Shown piece by piece: positions 6,905 to 9,668 of a stretch of 9,668 nt of DNA (its first letter is position 1; the number at the start of each line of letters is the position of its first letter). The translations under genes were made by a program, and so were the position numbers. Source of the DNA: Candidatus Planktophila sp. (lineage in GTDB: Bacteria; Actinomycetota; Actinomycetes; Nanopelagicales; Nanopelagicaceae); NCBI GenBank assembly GCA_030832135.1, contig JAURJS010000118.1:1-9668 (forward strand). The letters are read 5' to 3'. Below the pieces are notes generated by a model. That model was not told where the DNA came from and did not search any database. It saw nothing but the letters and a program-made list of their open reading frames with translations.

Positions 6905-8043
6905 TGGAAATTCTCGGCATCATCGCATTTGTTCTCGCTCTCCTCACATCAGTGATGTTTCACGAGCTTGGACATTTCTTGACTGCACGTAAATTTGGAA
7001 TGCGCGTCTCCGAGTTCTTCGTTGGCTTTGGCCGTCGCATCTGGTCGGTTACTCGTGGTGAGACAGAGTATGGAATTAAAGCCATTCCTGCAGGTGGTTA
7101 CTGTCGTATTGAGGGTATGACACCTGGCGATGAGATGCCTGCCGGTGAAGAAGATCGCGCCTTTATCCGCGCATCTTCGCTCAAGAAACTTATCGTGCTC
7201 GGGGCAGGATCGACGGCCCACTTTATGATCGGCTTCTTACTCATCTTCTCTATCTTCTTCGCAGTTGGCTACACAACCTTGACGCCCACGATTGCTCAGG
7301 TGAGTGAGAACTCAGTTGCAGAAGCTGCTGGATTTAAGGCAGGCGATGAGATTCTCTCTATCAATGGAAAGGCCGTTGAGGAATGGTCGGTAGATGTTAA
7401 GCAGATCGCCGACTCAAAAGGTGCCGAGCTTCGCTTTGAAGTTTTACGCAATGGCGAGAAGCTCACCGTCACAGCAGCTCCTTCCTACAATGAAGAGGCT
7501 AAGCGCTACATCTTAGGAGTCGTCTCAGCGCTCGGTACCGAGAGAGATGGCATCTTCGAATCAACGAGCCAGGCAGGTCGTGCAACCTGGTTCTTGACGA
7601 AGGAATCTGTGAAATCTCTCATCGCTCTTCCTACGAAGGTGCCACAACTTTTCCGTCAAACTTTTATGAATGAAGAGCGCGACCCGAATGGCCTTGTTGG
7701 TGTGGTGGGTGCAGCTCGCGTATCGGGTGAGGCGGTAGGAAGTGAGAAGCTCAACGGAAATGAGCGACTTACAACTTTTATCTTATTGGTGGCAAGCCTC
7801 AATGTATTCGTGGGAATCTTCAACCTTCTTCCGATCTTGCCGCTCGATGGCGGCCACATGGCGGTAGCGATTGCAGATGAAGTTCGCGCTCTCGCGGCCC
7901 GCCTTCGAAAGAAGCCTCGCCCAGCTCCGATTGATGTGAATGTGCTAACACCTATCACTGGAGTAGTCGTGGTTCTGTTGGGAATTCTCACCGTGATTCT
8001 AGTTATTGCCGACATCTTCAATCCTGTCTCGCTCAATCTTTAA
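6904..8043 (+). CDS. rseP: Site-2 intramembrane zinc metalloprotease, RseP/Rip1 family
   Basis: This membrane protease cuts substrates such as anti-sigma factors within the bilayer in regulated intramembrane proteolysis. The product is 379 residues. Span 1 carries the zinc motif HELGH (His20, Glu21, His24). A conserved AGGYCRIEG segment (63-71) follows. Span 2 lies at about 96-121, and a single PDZ domain at about 127-195 (AAGFKAGDEILSING). Span 3 holds the third zinc ligand in NLLPILPLDGG (Asn307, Asp315), and span 4 is at about 348-373. The usual GPxxN motif in span 2 appears as GSTAH (102-106), a departure noted separately. The start codon shares one base with the dxr stop (TAATG), with AAAGG at 6889-6893 about 10 bases upstream. 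Its substrates are not in the window, so the specific role is unknown. Confidence 0.94.
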   Translation: MEILGIIAFVLALLTSVMFHELGHFLTARKFGMRVSEFFVGFGRRIWSVTRGETEYGIKAIPAGGYCRIEGMTPGDEMPAGEEDRAFIRASSLKKLIVLGAGSTAHFMIGFLLIFSIFFAVGYTTLTPTIAQVSENSVAEAAGFKAGDEILSINGKAVEEWSVDVKQIADSKGAELRFEVLRNGEKLTVTAAPSYNEEAKRYILGVVSALGTERDGIFESTSQAGRATWFLTKESVKSLIALPTKVPQLFRQTFMNEERDPNGLVGVVGAARVSGEAVGSEKLNGNERLTTFILLVASLNVFVGIFNLLPILPLDGGHMAVAIADEVRALAARLRKKPRPAPIDVNVLTPITGVVVVLLGILTVILVIADIFNPVSLNL

Positions 8044-8051
8044 TTTTCGGG

Positions 8052-8067
8052 CAGAATACGCAACATG
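8052..8067 (+). promoter_or_regulatory. Putative leaderless promoter -10 element of ispG
   Basis: CAGAAT (8052-8057) resembles an actinobacterial -10 box (TAnnnT with one mismatch) and ends exactly 7 bases before ATG 8065. Transcription would therefore begin at or next to the A of the start codon. No Shine-Dalgarno sequence is visible in the 21-base gap after rseP. The bases CGGG just before the hexamer recur at the proS start. No convincing -35 box is seen within rseP. Confidence 0.4.
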
Positions 8068-9216
8068 GTAGATCTCGGAATTCCAAGCGCCCCTCTTAAG
8101 CCACTTGCTCCACGTCGTAAGACGAAGCAACTGATGGTGGGCAATGTGGGTGTTGGTTCTGACTCTCCGGTCAGCGTTCAATCGATGTGCACAACCTTGA
8201 CCTCTGATGTCAATGCAACTTTGCAGCAGATCGCAGAGCTCACAGCAGCTGGCTGCCAGATTGTGCGCGTTGCAGTTCCATCACAAGATGATGCAGATGC
8301 TTTAAAGCACATTGCAAAGAAGTCACAGATTCCAGTAATTGCAGATATTCACTTCCAGCCGAAGTACATCTTCGCCGCTATTGATGCAGGGTGTGCTGCT
8401 GTCCGAGTAAACCCTGGAAATATCAAGCAATTTGATGACAAGGTGAAGGAAGTTGCTAAGGCTGCAGGAGATGCCGGTATTCCAATCCGCATCGGCGTCA
8501 ACGCTGGTTCGCTCGACCCACGACTTCTTGCTAAGTATGGAAAGGCAACTCCAGAAGCTTTGGCAGAATCTGCGCTCTGGGAGGCTTCACTCTTTGAAGA
8601 GCATGGCTTTAGCAATATCAAGATCTCGGTAAAGCATCATGATCCAGTGACGATGGTCAATGCCTATCGCCTCTTGGCTGCACAGTGTGACTACCCATTG
8701 CACCTCGGTGTGACTGAAGCTGGTCCAATCTTCCAGGGCACAATTAAATCTGCCACAGCTTTTGGAATCCTTCTTGCCGAAGGTATCGGCGACACTATTC
8801 GCGTCTCACTCTCTGCGCCACCAGTTGAAGAGATCAAGGTGGGAATGTCGATTCTTGAATCACTCAATCTTCGCCAACGTAAGCTCGAGATCGTTTCATG
8901 TCCCTCATGCGGTCGCGCACAAGTCGATGTCTACACATTGGCAGAGAAGGTCCAGGCAGGATTACAGGGAATGACCGTTCCATTGCGCGTTGCTGTGATG
9001 GGCTGCGTTGTTAATGGCCCAGGTGAGGCTCGCGAAGCAGATCTTGGAGTTGCATCAGGTAACGGGAAGGGTCAGATCTTTGTGAAGGGCCAGGTCATTA
9101 AGACTGTTCCAGAGGCGCAGATTGTTGAGACTCTCATCGAAGAGGCGATGCGTCTTGCAGAAGAGATGGAAGCCGCAGGAGTCGCTTCCGGCGAACCTTC
9201 CGTCGTAACTTCTTAG
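8065..9216 (+). CDS. ispG: 4-hydroxy-3-methylbut-2-en-1-yl diphosphate synthase
   Basis: This cytoplasmic iron-sulfur enzyme (IspG/GcpE) makes HMBPP from methylerythritol cyclodiphosphate by two-electron reduction in the MEP pathway. The product is 383 residues, the usual length of the short bacterial form without the extra plant-type domain. The N-terminal TIM-barrel part contains VQSMCTT (38-44), ADIHFQP (93-99), VRVNPGNI (113-120), IGVNAGSL (143-150) and VTEAGP (216-221). The C-terminal cluster domain has CPSCGR (Cys279, Cys282) and [11 protein letters not shown] with Cys314 and Glu321, matching the three Cys and one Glu that ligate the 4Fe-4S cluster in the family. A short Ala/Glu-rich tail ends the protein. 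It lies 21 bases after rseP, with no Shine-Dalgarno sequence but a -10-like hexamer 7 bases before the ATG, so it may be transcribed separately from dxr-rseP. Confidence 0.96.
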   Translation: MVDLGIPSAPLKPLAPRRKTKQLMVGNVGVGSDSPVSVQSMCTTLTSDVNATLQQIAELTAAGCQIVRVAVPSQDDADALKHIAKKSQIPVIADIHFQPKYIFAAIDAGCAAVRVNPGNIKQFDDKVKEVAKAAGDAGIPIRIGVNAGSLDPRLLAKYGKATPEALAESALWEASLFEEHGFSNIKISVKHHDPVTMVNAYRLLAAQCDYPLHLGVTEAGPIFQGTIKSATAFGILLAEGIGDTIRVSLSAPPVEEIKVGMSILESLNLRQRKLEIVSCPSCGRAQVDVYTLAEKVQAGLQGMTVPLRVAVMGCVVNGPGEAREADLGVASGNGKGQIFVKGQVIKTVPEAQIVETLIEEAMRLAEEMEAAGVASGEPSVVTS

Positions 9217-9224
9217 TTCTCGGG

Positions 9225-9240
9225 TAGGCTCGCGCCCATG
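9225..9240 (+). promoter_or_regulatory. Putative leaderless promoter -10 element of proS
   Basis: TAGGCT (9225-9230) fits the actinobacterial -10 pattern TAnnnT and ends 7 bases before ATG 9238, so the transcript would start at the start codon. The preceding CGGG (9221-9224) matches the bases before the ispG hexamer. The element lies in the 21-base gap after ispG. No clear -35 is seen; GTCGTA (9202-9207) has the right spacing but poor sequence. Confidence 0.48.
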
Positions 9241-9668
9241 TTGCGTATGTCTACCTTATTCCTCCGCACCCTCCGTGATGACCCAGCTGATGCTGAGGTC
9301 CCGAGCCACCGTTTATTAGTCCGTGCGGGATATATTCGTCGCGTAGCTGCAGGCATCTACTCATGGTTGCCACTAGGTGTGATCACTCTTCGCAATATTG
9401 AGAATGTCGTTCGCCAAGAGATGGATTCAGCTGGCTTTCAAGAGGTTCACTTCCCAGCGATGCTGCCTAAGGATCCATATGAGCAGACCAATCGTTGGAC
9501 AGAGTACGGCCCAGATTTATTCCGCCTCCAAGATCGCAAGGGCACTGATTACCTTTTAGGTCCAACACATGAAGAGATGTTTACCTTGATGGTCAAGGGC
9601 GAGTACTCCTCATATAAGGATCTTCCACTCTCGCTCTATCAGATTCAGACAAAGTATCGTGATGAAGC
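9238..9668 (+). CDS. proS: Prolyl-tRNA synthetase, N-terminal part (cut by window end)
   Basis: This is the beginning of the class II aminoacyl-tRNA synthetase that charges tRNA-Pro with proline. The visible 143 codons have no stop and run off the right edge. The start resembles bacterial-type Pro[21 protein letters not shown] (11-30), GIYSWLPLG (39-47, leading into class II motif 1), [10 protein letters not shown] (86-95), GPTHEE (108-113) and the beginning of motif 2 in KYRDE (139-143) with Arg141. ATG 9238 is favoured over the in-frame ATG 9247 because it sits 7 bases after a TAGGCT -10 box; neither has a Shine-Dalgarno sequence. The editing domain and motif 3 would lie beyond the window. 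Its place after ispG is standard for actinobacteria. Confidence 0.95.
   Translation, partial: MLRMSTLFLRTLRDDPADAEVPSHRLLVRAGYIRRVAAGIYSWLPLGVITLRNIENVVRQEMDSAGFQEVHFPAMLPKDPYEQTNRWTEYGPDLFRLQDRKGTDYLLGPTHEEMFTLMVKGEYSSYKDLPLSLYQIQTKYRDE

Noticed and set aside
7656..8036. Minus-strand open frame of 126 codons inside rseP
   Set aside because: It lies wholly within a well-supported gene, shows no recognisable domain, and is rich in Arg, Thr and Ser as expected for an antisense shadow.

Overview
The window looks like a chromosomal segment of a streamlined, moderate-GC actinobacterium. The best guess is the freshwater acI / Nanopelagicales group, but this is inferred from sequence character and has not been tested by a search. 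The run dxr - rseP - ispG - proS is the classic actinobacterial order. The ProS N-terminus and the IspG and Dxr motifs read as actinobacterial, while base composition looks close to 50 percent GC by eye, well below Streptomyces or Mycobacterium. Genes are packed tightly: most junctions overlap or are separated by a few bases. All supported genes are on the + strand, no gene-free stretch reaches 300 bases, and I see no tRNA, rRNA, CRISPR array, transposase, integrase or long repeat.

Layout: (1) 1-198 is the tail of an unidentified aromatic-rich protein. (2) 247-1674 encodes a gamma-aminobutyraldehyde dehydrogenase (PatD-like), with a likely promoter inside the end of the preceding gene. (3) 1790-5759 encodes a complete polyamine ABC transporter in the order potD, potA, potB, potC: a Tat-type lipoprotein binding protein, an ATPase and two permeases. 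(4) 5756-8043 holds dxr (second step of the MEP isoprenoid pathway) and rseP/rip1 (site-2 intramembrane protease), with no gap after potC. (5) 8065-9216 is ispG, a later MEP enzyme with a 4Fe-4S cluster. (6) 9238 to the window edge is the start of proS, prolyl-tRNA synthetase.

Functionally, the first half is a polyamine scavenging module. PotD captures putrescine or spermidine outside the membrane, PotB and PotC carry it in using ATP hydrolysed by PotA, and PatD oxidises the aminoaldehyde from putrescine deamination to GABA, feeding carbon and nitrogen into central metabolism. The transaminase or oxidase that makes the aldehyde is not in the window. The second half is conserved housekeeping: isoprenoid precursor synthesis, envelope proteolysis and tRNA charging. 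The junctions potD/potA (1 base), potA/potB (overlap), potB/potC (ATGA), potC/dxr (ATGA) and dxr/rseP (TAATG) suggest one transcript from about 1743 to at least 8043. By contrast, ispG and proS each have a -10-like hexamer exactly 7 bases before the ATG and no Shine-Dalgarno sequence, which suggests leaderless transcripts of their own.

I do not see a convincing undescribed system here. The points most worth a second look are the fusion of a nutrient transporter operon to an essential isoprenoid gene, and the matching leaderless-type starts of ispG and proS.
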